Made by a program: the position numbers and the translations under genes. 64,000 nt of DNA from assembly GCA_002321895.1 (NCBI GenBank), contig DCMZ01000002.1, positions 1 to 64,000 on the forward strand, in the 5' to 3' direction. The notes beneath the pieces are model-generated. The model was not told the origin of the DNA and did no database searches. It was given only the letters and a program-made list of their open reading frames with translations. Positions 1 through 6,222 of the stretch are shown one piece after another (the stretch's first letter is position 1; each line of letters opens with the position of its first letter). Source of the DNA: Bdellovibrionaceae bacterium UBA1609 (GTDB taxonomy: Bacteria > Bdellovibrionota > Bdellovibrionia > Bdellovibrionales > UBA1609).

Positions 1-1
1 A

Positions 2-406
2 ATTGGCGGAATTGGCGGCATCGGCGGCGTTGGCGGAATTGGCGGAATCGGCGGAATCGGCGGCGTTGGCGGGCAAGCTCAGATTCAGATGCAAATGCAG
101 TTGATGCAACAGCAACAACAGCAGTATCAAATCGCCATGCAAAATGCTCAAAGGCAGCAGCAGGCTCGCCTTCAAGCGACTCAGCAAATTTCTTCATTAA
201 CCACACAGATTCAGCAGCTTCAGGCACAGATTGCACAGACCTACCAAGGTCTTTACTACGGTGGTAGTTCTAGTGTTGGAGTGGGTCTCACGGGTGGGTT
301 TAATTTAGGAGTGGGTACAAACTTGGGAGTGGGTACCAGTTTAACCACAGGTACCACTAGTAGATTTAGTACAAGTACTCCGGGAGCTTCTTTCGGCGGT
401 CGTTAA
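2..406 (+). CDS. Gly-Gly-Ile repeat, Gln-rich protein (5' partial)
   Basis: The frame is open through the left edge, so the N-terminus is missing; 134 residues are visible. They begin with repeated Gly-Gly-Ile/Val triplets (about residues 1-24), pass into a Gln/Met-rich stretch with a run of Gln (about 28-80, probably helical), and end in a Gly/Ser/Thr-rich tail with GVGT-type repeats. No membrane segment is visible in this part. Its stop lies one base from the stop of the convergent Flp-type operon. A glycine-rich repeat protein beside Flp genes recalls the Bdellovibrio host-interaction (hit) locus, where bd0109 encodes a repeat protein near a Flp cluster. That link is inference from memory. 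I do not know its biochemical function. Confidence 0.7.
   Translation: MGGIGGIGGVGGIGGIGGIGGVGGQAQIQMQMQLMQQQQQQYQIAMQNAQRQQQARLQATQQISSLTTQIQQLQAQIAQTYQGLYYGGSSSVGVGLTGGFNLGVGTNLGVGTSLTTGTTSRFSTSTPGASFGGR
5..72 (+). repeat. 9-bp tandem repeat coding Gly-Gly-Ile/Val
   Basis: Seven full units of the form GGCGGNNTN follow one another, with a partial eighth. The variable bases alternate between AATT/CATC/CGTT-type endings, so the amino-acid repeat is kept while the DNA drifts. This in-frame array could expand or contract by slippage without a frameshift. Confidence 0.85.
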
Positions 407-407
407 A

Positions 408-1430
408 TTAGTCATTGATATTTAATCCAAAAGTCTCGGTGGGCTGAACCCTCGAGGCTTTTTTTTGTGTCTCTTGAAATATAAAATAGCCACCAATCAC
501 TACACCGACCCAAACCCAAGGACTGATTCTCTTATCTTTCAATTCCTCAGCGGTATGGCGACTTTCCATTTCGGTGAGTGGAGAGGTGGCCCTATCACTT
601 CTAATTGGTGGTGGGACTAAAACTATGGGGCGAATGCTTTGATTGACCGCCGGAATACAAAGGGGGCTAAAAAAGACCTTTACTTGATTGAGTCTAATAT
701 TTCCATTCAATTTGGGGCGGTCACAGCTTCCTGCGACCAACGGGACGCTCTTTGATCGTGGAATCAACTGACCTTCCAGATTGGTTTGCATCACAAGAGG
801 TTGATGGCTATTAGAGAGAAAAACCACTTGTGCGCCAGGTAATTTAACCACCTCATCCACTTGCTCTATTGGGATAAGTTGCTTCTGATATATTATGAAG
901 TCGTAATTTTTGATGTCATTTTGTAAATTCCAATGGACCTTTTCCAGTGAATTGTAAATTTCTAAAACTCTATTTTTAAATTTCAGGTCACTCCACCAAT
1001 TTTCGGGCACTCGGGGTGAATGAATGGCCAGCTGTTGTAGCCAAGCCTCTTTTTTCTCCTTTTGAGTTTCTAGTTGGAACAGGTAAGAGTAGGTCTCCCA
1101 AAGCTGGCGAAAGGTTGTCTTTGACAGGTATTGAGGCTGGGTCGTTTCAACAATGGCCGAAAAGGATTTTCTGGCGGCCAAAGGGTTGCCTTGCTTGAGT
1201 TGAAGTAGGGCCTCTCGAAAGAGGTCGTTTACATTTTCTTCCTGTGCACTATCTCTGAGTGTTTCTAGATAATATTGTGACATTGATATGTGCTGATGAG
1301 TCCGCGACTCGAGCCAAACTTTGTACTGCAACTTTTGAGCACGATCAGCAAGGATCACAGGCTCGGCGAAACCCGTTGAAGCGAGAGTTAAAATTATGGT
1401 TAAAACACAGTAAGACGATCTATAATTCAT
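408..1430 (-). CDS. Exported protein at the end of a Flp-type pilus operon, unknown function
   Basis: 340 residues with a signal peptide ending near TGFA-EP (residues 1-22), a helical middle resembling degenerate TPR helices (about 70-170), and a C-terminal hydrophobic segment (WVWVGVVIGGYFIF, about 305-320). The topology suggests a periplasmic protein held by a C-terminal anchor. The start ATG overlaps the stop of the CpaB-like gene (ATGA), and GGAG lies 8 bases upstream, so the two are translationally coupled. Position makes a role in pilus assembly likely, but I recognise no family. Confidence 0.75.
   Translation of the reverse strand: MNYRSSYCVLTIILTLASTGFAEPVILADRAQKLQYKVWLESRTHQHISMSQYYLETLRDSAQEENVNDLFREALLQLKQGNPLAARKSFSAIVETTQPQYLSKTTFRQLWETYSYLFQLETQKEKKEAWLQQLAIHSPRVPENWWSDLKFKNRVLEIYNSLEKVHWNLQNDIKNYDFIIYQKQLIPIEQVDEVVKLPGAQVVFLSNSHQPLVMQTNLEGQLIPRSKSVPLVAGSCDRPKLNGNIRLNQVKVFFSPLCIPAVNQSIRPIVLVPPPIRSDRATSPLTEMESRHTAEELKDKRISPWVWVGVVIGGYFIFQETQKKASRVQPTETFGLNIND
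431..467 (+). terminator. Rho-independent terminator of the Gly-rich gene
   Basis: AGTCTCG pairs with CGAGGCT (one G-T wobble), GGG pairs with CCC inside, and eight T follow. It ends plus-strand transcription and lies inside the 3' end of the convergent minus-strand gene. Confidence 0.75.
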
Positions 1431-1912
1431 TTATCTTCTCCATAGTAAATTTGAACGGATTTTTTTGGGGATTTAGTTTTAGGTTTGGAAGGTCTTTCAC
1501 CCACTTGAGGGGGTTTGTACGGGCTGATAACAGCAAAGTAAGGGCCTTGAAATCCAAGTAGGTATTCGGTTTGCTCTTTAGTTATTAGGACTGCAAATTG
1601 ATTTTCATTGCGTGGTGCTCGTACAAGCCTTGAGTTTCTGAGAATGAGTTGGCTTTTATTCTTTCCTGTAGTTCGCGAATAGAGATCCACGATGGTGTTG
1701 TCGGCCACAAGTGAGTCAATGGATAGAGCGTTTTCCAATTCTATGGCGACCAATTGATATCCCGCAGGAATCAAAGTGTCGGCACTTAAACTTAGAGGAC
1801 TAGAGGTGGTGACCTCATTTTTTGGGAAGGGATCTAATATTAATATCATCATGATTAAACTCAGTCCCAGTAGCCCTATTTCTTTTTTATTTTTCATCCA
1901 AAGCTGTTTCAT
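1427..1912 (-). CDS. CpaB/RcpC-like Flp pilus assembly protein (short form)
   Basis: 161 residues. One membrane segment (about 12-27) is followed by a SAF/RcpC-like stretch around IPAGYQLVAIELENA and a VDLYS strand, the pattern of CpaB proteins (AGMRAVAI and GDRVDLY in the family). The basic proline-rich C-terminus (KPKTKSPKKS) is probably disordered. CpaB proteins help the outer-membrane secretin of Tad/Flp pili. This one is shorter than the usual 250-300 residues, so only part of the fold may be present. The start ATG overlaps the stop of the small prepilin-like gene (ATGA). The CpaB assignment is by pattern and moderately sure. Confidence 0.6.
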   Translation of the reverse strand: MKQLWMKNKKEIGLLGLSLIMMILILDPFPKNEVTTSSPLSLSADTLIPAGYQLVAIELENALSIDSLVADNTIVDLYSRTTGKNKSQLILRNSRLVRAPRNENQFAVLITKEQTEYLLGFQGPYFAVISPYKPPQVGERPSKPKTKSPKKSVQIYYGEDK

Positions 1913-2067
1913 GGAAGGGTTTTCCTTTCAATGAAGTGCTGCCTTTCAGCTTGGATTTTTAGCGATTCCTCTTGTAGAGTTTTTAGAAACAGAATCATGC
2001 TGGTTACCAAACTGATGGCTATGAGAAATTCGATCACTAAAAAGCCTTTGTTAGTTGTGGGATCCAT
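1909..2067 (-). CDS. Small prepilin-like peptide (52 aa)
   Basis: A 52-residue ORF starts at ATG 2067 with AAGGAAGG upstream in good position. The N-terminus MDPTTNKGFLVIEFLIAISL carries a type IV prepilin signal: basic residue, Gly, then Phe with Glu at +5 of the mature protein, then a hydrophobic helix and a polar helical tail. PilD/TadV-type peptidases cleave such signals. It overlaps the upstream gene by 31 bp in another frame and the downstream CpaB-like gene by 4 bp (ATGA). Its size suits a pseudopilin stub. The motif and coupling make it likely to be real. Confidence 0.7.
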   Translation of the reverse strand: MDPTTNKGFLVIEFLIAISLVTSMILFLKTLQEESLKIQAERQHFIERKTLP

Positions 2068-2693
2068 TTGCCTTCCTTTTTAATTTGAGAGACTTCGCAT
2101 TGATGTCGAATCCATCCTTTGAATGGAAAGAGTCTTTTCACGATCTTGCCCATGGGGCTGCTGTACTCCCAAGTCATAGTAAGGTTTTGGGCGGATTCAA
2201 AATCATCGACTCGGTGGTACTCAGGTGCCACCGACCAAAAGGGTTTGCCTTCGATAGATAGGGGAATCGCTGAGAGCTGTATGGGTCGAATTTGCTTTGA
2301 TTGGTTAAACTCTCTTAAGGTGTCCTGCCGAGCCATTTGGTTTTCTAGATGGGCTTGTTGAATTGCAATTTGCTGTTTCCCTTTTATAGCTAGCTGCTGC
2401 GCCTTTATTTTTAGTAATTTTTGCTGAGCTCGAGAGAATAAGGGCATATTGCCCGCCGCTAGAGCAGCGATGCTAATTCCCTGCCACTTAATAAATGATC
2501 GGTTTAGCTTTTTTGCCTTTTTGTTATAGGACTGCACTCTTAAGATCTGCTTGTTAATGGATTTTTGTATGGAAGACAGAGACTCTATGCATCGATTTTG
2601 CCCGAGCCATTGTTGGTGAACCCATCCGCTGAGGTTTCCTATAAAGAGGAAAGTCATGATGAGGAGTTGGAAGAAGACTACTGTGTATACCAT
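2037..2693 (-). CDS. Membrane-anchored protein of the Flp-type operon
   Basis: 218 residues: one N-terminal membrane helix (about 3-20), then a long Gln/Lys-rich helical region (about 40-125) and a C-terminal half with the two cysteines of a possible disulphide far apart. There is no lipobox. AAAGGAC lies just upstream of the ATG. It overlaps the TadE-like gene by 16 bp and the small prepilin-like gene by 31 bp, so it belongs to one translationally linked set. No family is recognised; a TadF/TadG-like minor component is possible from context only. Confidence 0.7.
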   Translation of the reverse strand: MVYTVVFFQLLIMTFLFIGNLSGWVHQQWLGQNRCIESLSSIQKSINKQILRVQSYNKKAKKLNRSFIKWQGISIAALAAGNMPLFSRAQQKLLKIKAQQLAIKGKQQIAIQQAHLENQMARQDTLREFNQSKQIRPIQLSAIPLSIEGKPFWSVAPEYHRVDDFESAQNLTMTWEYSSPMGKIVKRLFPFKGWIRHQCEVSQIKKEGKWIPQLTKAF

Positions 2694-3124
2694 TTCCAGT
2701 CCTTTTTCCCATAAACTTGAGCGCGATGAAGTTTTAGCTGTTCCGAAAAATTTAACGCCTTTATAAATTTAAACTCACTGTTGTACTTCAAAGTCACTTG
2801 AGACTGAATTTGCCGAGGACTGACATCTGTTTGCTCAATGTGCAGCGAGGTCCAAGGTAAGGCTTGTGCCATTTTCGATTGAAACTGCGCTTCGCATTCC
2901 TTCGCTTTCGGTGCAGTGGCCTCTAGACAGAGCAACCATTGCCCCGAATAGTGAACAAAGAGAATTCGAGATAAGGTAGCTAACGCGAGTGCCAGTAGTA
3001 GAGCAAGGGCGGCCATCAAGAGTCCGCCTCCTACGAGAAACTCTAAAGTCGCCTGGCCGGCTTCTTCTTGGGAAAGCCGGAACAGTCTACTTGTCTTTGT
3101 TGGTGGCATGATTTGAGAACTCAC
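2678..3124 (-). CDS. TadE-like pseudopilin
   Basis: 148 residues. After a short basic leader comes EEAGQATLEFLVGGGLLMAA, the TadE-type motif with Gly-Gln, a Glu at +5-like spacing and a long hydrophobic helix (about 20-55), then a periplasmic domain with two cysteines (C87 and C97 region). TadE/TadF proteins are minor pilins of Flp/Tad systems. The start at 3124 overlaps the pilin gene by 38 bp; an ATG five codons later (3109) is possible, and an overlap remains either way. Confidence 0.7.
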   Translation of the reverse strand: MSSQIMPPTKTSRLFRLSQEEAGQATLEFLVGGGLLMAALALLLALALATLSRILFVHYSGQWLLCLEATAPKAKECEAQFQSKMAQALPWTSLHIEQTDVSPRQIQSQVTLKYNSEFKFIKALNFSEQLKLHRAQVYGKKDWKWYTQ

Positions 3125-3332
3125 TCATATCTTGTTCACGATATAGCCGCTTGGAGGGGGCCTTGGGTCTTAAATCTTCGGTCTTTTCGCCCCTGAGTGC
3201 ATTCACCACATTAGCGAGCTGAGTATTTACCCCCGACTGTAGTAGCTTAACCATTCCGATGGTGGCCACGCCCATAAGTGCGACCAATATTAGATATTCT
3301 ATGACCCCTTGGCCCTTTTGATTTCCAAGCAT
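3087..3332 (-). CDS. Flp-type pilin
   Basis: 81 residues. The N-terminus MLGNQKGQGVIEYLILVALM is a classical Flp prepilin: short basic leader, Gly cleavage site, Glu and Tyr next to each other in the hydrophobic helix. The charged C-terminal tail (from about residue 48) is longer than in most Flp pilins of 50-60 residues. It is first in the operon and has a strong SD (AAGGAGG) at ideal spacing, but that SD sits in a perfect hairpin (see the regulatory entry). The major subunit would be polymerised by a CpaF-type ATPase; a cpaF gene lies at 60 kb. Confidence 0.8.
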   Translation of the reverse strand: MLGNQKGQGVIEYLILVALMGVATIGMVKLLQSGVNTQLANVVNALRGEKTEDLRPKAPSKRLYREQDMSEFSNHATNKDK

Positions 3333-3337
3333 TGAAT

Positions 3338-3358
3338 CCTCCTTTTGGTTAAAAGGAG
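3338..3358 (-). promoter_or_regulatory. Hairpin sequestering the pilin Shine-Dalgarno
   Basis: On the minus strand CTCCTTTT-AACC-AAAAGGAG forms a perfect 8-bp stem with a 4-base loop. The 3' arm is the SD of the Flp-type pilin gene, 5 bases before its ATG. If formed in the mRNA it would block ribosome entry, giving translational control. Confidence 0.6.
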
Positions 3359-3436
3359 TGCAAAGTTCAAATAGAGATCAAATGGCCTCACTTTTTAGTG
3401 GGCATTAAGAAATTCGGAATCCGGACTTATTTTGAT

Positions 3437-3661
3437 TTATTTCTTTTTACGGGGTGGTTTCGCCTTTTTCTCGTGCTTTCGCTCTACCCAATGGCTGTGT
3501 ACGATCTCGTAGGCTTCTTTTTGTAGATCATGCTCGAACACGAATTTATAAAAGGCCGCAATTTCAGGGCTTTTTCGAAACTTTTTGGGGCTGCTCGGGA
3601 TATTTTCCGTCGTTGAAAAACTAATGCTTCCATCTTGTGAGACTTTTACTTTTCCGGACAT
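3437..3661 (-). CDS. Small basic protein, unknown function
   Basis: 74 residues from ATG 3661, which has AGAGGTG seven bases upstream. The frame stays open upstream to 3823 (128 residues from a TTG), but the SD and the soluble N-terminus MSGKVKVSQDGSISF favour 3661. The C-terminus is very basic (KHEKKAKPPRKKK) and could bind nucleic acid. Divergent from folD. I do not recognise a family. Confidence 0.6.
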   Translation of the reverse strand: MSGKVKVSQDGSISFSTTENIPSSPKKFRKSPEIAAFYKFVFEHDLQKEAYEIVHSHWVERKHEKKAKPPRKKK

Positions 3662-3822
3662 GAGCGCACCTCTTAACTGTTTGAATAGCCTAGATTTACT
3701 GCACTTCCACCACCGGGTCAAATTATAGCTCCTATTTATATTGGCCGTGATTTTTGCCAAGAGGCCTTGTAGGATGGCCGCAATTGCCAGAACATCCATT
3801 ATTTTTGTGACTTGGGGGCCCA

Positions 3823-4671
3823 ATGCCGATCATTGATGGAAAATCCGTAGCGGAAAAAGTGAAACAACAAATTGCCGACCAGGTGGCTGAATTTGCTAAA
3901 GAAAAAGGTCGGCCGCCCTGTTTGGGGGTCATCTTGGTAGGAGAGGATCCTGCCAGTCAGGTGTATGTCCGGAATAAGCACCGAACTTGTGAGCGAGTGG
4001 GCATGACTTCAAAGCAAGTGGTTCTTCCCGAAAGTACAAGTCGTGAGGAGCTCAAGGAAGCTGTTATGGCAATGAATAACGATCTGACTGTGGATGGTTA
4101 TCTTGTTCAGTTGCCTCTGCCCAAACATTTGGATGGAGAAGAGGTAAAGTCATGGGTAGATCCGAAGAAGGATGCCGATGGCCTCACTCCTGAAAATTTG
4201 GGACTTCTCGTTGCTGGGACTCCTCGTGTGGTGTCATGTACTCCTTTGGGAGTTATGGAGCTAATAAAAGATGTGGGTTATGATTTAACCGGCAAAAAAG
4301 CCGTGGTCGTGGGGCGCAGTCAAATTGTGGGTACGCCAATGAGTTTGTTGCTTACTCAGGCCAATGCCACAGTCACCGTATGTCACTCAAAGACGGTGGA
4401 CTTAGAGGCTCATACCAAAGAGGCGGATGTGGTAGTTGTGGCCGCAGGTCGCCCGCAAATGCTCGGCAAGAGTGCTTTTAAGACAGGCGCTTTGGTTATT
4501 GATGTGGGCATCCATCGTACCGAACAGGGGCTTTGCGGAGACGTTAAATTTGATGAAGTCAAAGATCATGTTGGCTTTATTACACCTGTTCCGGGAGGAG
4601 TGGGGCCAATGACGATAGCAATGCTTTTGCAGAACACCTTACGGCTAGCCGTCATCGGAGTCGAAAAGTAG
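3823..4671 (+). CDS. folD: Methylenetetrahydrofolate dehydrogenase/cyclohydrolase FolD
   Basis: 282 residues, the normal length. FolD interconverts 5,10-methylene-, methenyl- and 10-formyl-tetrahydrofolate in the cytosol. The catalytic lysine lies in YVRNKHRTC (K52), QLPLPKHLD is the substrate loop, VVGRSQIVGTPMSLLL is the dinucleotide-binding motif, and TPVPGGVGPMTIAML is the C-terminal signature. The start at ATG 3823 has only a G-run (TTGGGGG) as SD. It supplies one-carbon units with the glycine cleavage genes found elsewhere in the window. Confidence 0.97.
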   Translation: MPIIDGKSVAEKVKQQIADQVAEFAKEKGRPPCLGVILVGEDPASQVYVRNKHRTCERVGMTSKQVVLPESTSREELKEAVMAMNNDLTVDGYLVQLPLPKHLDGEEVKSWVDPKKDADGLTPENLGLLVAGTPRVVSCTPLGVMELIKDVGYDLTGKKAVVVGRSQIVGTPMSLLLTQANATVTVCHSKTVDLEAHTKEADVVVVAAGRPQMLGKSAFKTGALVIDVGIHRTEQGLCGDVKFDEVKDHVGFITPVPGGVGPMTIAMLLQNTLRLAVIGVEK

Positions 4672-4770
4672 TAAAAATGTACATCTCTCGTAGATCCTAA
4701 ATCCATAAAAAATCTTCACATTGTTTTGAGGGTCCTGTGGCTATTCGGGACTTTAGTGATCAATTCAGGT

Positions 4771-4846
4771 TATATACAAGTATATAACAGTGTATATATT
4801 TAAGAATATTTTGACATAGTATACATAATAGTACATACTAATATAC
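4771..4846 (+). promoter_or_regulatory. Promoter with TATAC operator palindromes before the RHH gene
   Basis: TATATAC-AA-GTATATA (4771-4786) is a perfect 7-2-7 inverted repeat. Related TATAC/GTATA half-sites follow, including GTATAC at 4819-4824. A perfect -35 TTGACA (4811-4816) and, 17 bases on, CATACT (4834-4839, 4 of 6) place the transcript start at about 4846, right at the ATG. Binding by the encoded RHH protein is inferred. Confidence 0.6.
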
Positions 4847-5155
4847 ATGAGTGAGATTAAAAGAATCAGTTTGATGATCGGAGAAGAGCAGCACGAGGCT
4901 GTTATGGAAAGAGGCCTCAATTTAAGCGGCCTGGTTCGAGATCTGCTGAATGATTATTTGAGTGAAAATAAAATCGTAATCGCAGTGAGTGACGAAACTA
5001 AGCAAGTTTATGATCAAGTGGTTTCAAACTCAGGAGCGAGTGACGAGGATTTAGAGCCCTATTTAATGGAGGCTCTAAAAGGACTATTAGAGGAGCGTAT
5101 CCAATCTATGGAAAAGCTTCGAAAGAAACTCATTAAGAAAGGAGGTAGAAGGTGA
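4847..5155 (+). CDS. Ribbon-helix-helix transcriptional regulator
   Basis: 102 residues. The N-terminal 45 residues have the RHH pattern: a short beta strand (KRISLMIGEE) and two helices ending LNLSGLVRDLLNDYL, like CcdA or archaeal RHH repressors. The rest is helical and acidic, ending basic. No SD precedes the ATG and the predicted transcript start is within a base or two, so the mRNA may be leaderless. It is first in an operon with a two-helix membrane protein and an SPFH lipoprotein (GTGA overlap with the next gene). It probably represses its own operon through the TATAC palindromes. It is not clearly an antitoxin, since no toxin lies beside it. Confidence 0.75.
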   Translation: MSEIKRISLMIGEEQHEAVMERGLNLSGLVRDLLNDYLSENKIVIAVSDETKQVYDQVVSNSGASDEDLEPYLMEALKGLLEERIQSMEKLRKKLIKKGGRR

Positions 5156-5364
5156 CAATGTTAATGATGCGACTGTTTTACGGTCTGTATTTCTTGGGAA
5201 TGGCTGTTTTGGCCTATCATACTTTGTCATTGATGATCTTTCAGCCCAACTCTAGATCAATTAAGGAAGTTGGGATGAAGATTCTACTGATTCCAGTTTG
5301 GCCATTGGCTCTATTTAGCCAGGCTGGACGCAACACACTTATGAAAATTACGAGGAGGCTATAG
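5152..5364 (+). CDS. Small two-helix membrane protein
   Basis: 70 residues with two hydrophobic segments (about 6-27 and 42-58) and little else; both ends are basic or short. It starts at GTG 5152, overlapping the RHH stop (GTGA), with AAGGAGG upstream inside the RHH gene. Its stop overlaps the start of the SPFH gene by one base. Such a small partner next to an SPFH protein may help place or stabilise it in the membrane, which is inference. No family is recognised. Confidence 0.75.
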   Translation: MTMLMMRLFYGLYFLGMAVLAYHTLSLMIFQPNSRSIKEVGMKILLIPVWPLALFSQAGRNTLMKITRRL

Positions 5365-6146
5365 TGACTAGATATTTAAAGCCATTGGCTGGAGCGATTG
5401 TACTAATGATTTTTGCAAGCGGTATTGCCGGATGTGGATTTTCAATTGTAGACACAGGTCATAGAGGAATTAAAACTCGATTTGGTAAAGTGGTGTCTGA
5501 ACCTTTGCCAGAGGGATTCTACTTCCACAACCCATTTACAACGAAAATCATTGAAATGGATATTCGAGTGCAAAAGTGGTCTCGCAAGACACTTGGGTAT
5601 ACAAAGGATATTCAAAATGTAGAGGTGAATTTCACGGTGAACTATCAGCCGGATCCCACGCACATGGCCAATTTCTACAAAGAGGTTGGACAAGATTGGG
5701 ATGCTAAACTTTTACCACAAATCATTGAAGGTAAAATCAAGGAGATCATTGGACAGTACGATGCCGTAAAGTTGGTTTCTGATCGACAAGATGCCACGGC
5801 AAAAATGTTAGAGCAAATTAGAATGGCCATGGAGGCCGCTCATATACAGATGGTGAACTTTGAGATTACAAATCTAGATTACAATGATGCTTTTGAGAAT
5901 GCCGTTGAGGCTAAAGTTGTGGCGATTCAGAATGCCGAAGAGTCGAAAAACAAGACCGTTCGGATTCGTGAAGAGGCCGAGCAGCAAATTATAGCGGCCA
6001 AAGCGGAAGCTGAAAGTATGAGAATTCGCGCCAGAGCATTGTCTCAGAACAAGAGTCTTGTGGAGTATGAGGCCGTGCAAAAGTGGGATGGGAAGTTGCC
6101 CGAATATATGATGGGCGGTTCGGTTCCCTTTATAAAAATTAAGTGA
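5364..6146 (+). CDS. SPFH/prohibitin-family lipoprotein
   Basis: 260 residues from a GTG sharing one base with the previous stop; GAGGAGG lies upstream. The N-terminal hydrophobic stretch ends IAGC (C24), so it may be a lipoprotein, or a simple anchor as in HflC/prohibitins. The SPFH domain spans about 28-190 (TGHRGIKTRFGKVV, then GFYFHNPFTTKI) and a coiled coil rich in Ala/Glu/Arg follows (about 190-235). SPFH proteins form large rings on membranes and modulate proteases or membrane microdomains. A lipid-anchored form facing the periplasm would be unusual. Confidence 0.85.
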   Translation: MTRYLKPLAGAIVLMIFASGIAGCGFSIVDTGHRGIKTRFGKVVSEPLPEGFYFHNPFTTKIIEMDIRVQKWSRKTLGYTKDIQNVEVNFTVNYQPDPTHMANFYKEVGQDWDAKLLPQIIEGKIKEIIGQYDAVKLVSDRQDATAKMLEQIRMAMEAAHIQMVNFEITNLDYNDAFENAVEAKVVAIQNAEESKNKTVRIREEAEQQIIAAKAEAESMRIRARALSQNKSLVEYEAVQKWDGKLPEYMMGGSVPFIKIK

Positions 6147-6189
6147 TTTGAAGACTCTTTGTTAGTCGTCGTTCCGTTACTAATACCTT

Positions 6190-6222
6190 GGCGGGCCCTT
6201 TCCCGGGGCTCGCCTTTTTTAT
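6190..6222 (+). terminator. Rho-independent terminator after the SPFH operon
   Basis: GGCGGGCC pairs with GGCTCGCC (one G-T wobble), then six T. The T-run reaches the stop codon of the convergent gene. Confidence 0.8.

Noticed and set aside
5..72. CRISPR-like or satellite repeat
   Set aside because: Units are 9 bp, continuous and in frame with a Gly-rich protein; there are no spacers.
3662..3823. Upstream extension of the small basic gene to a TTG start at 3823
   Set aside because: The inner ATG 3661 has a good SD and a soluble N-terminus; the extension would leave no room for a promoter between it and folD.
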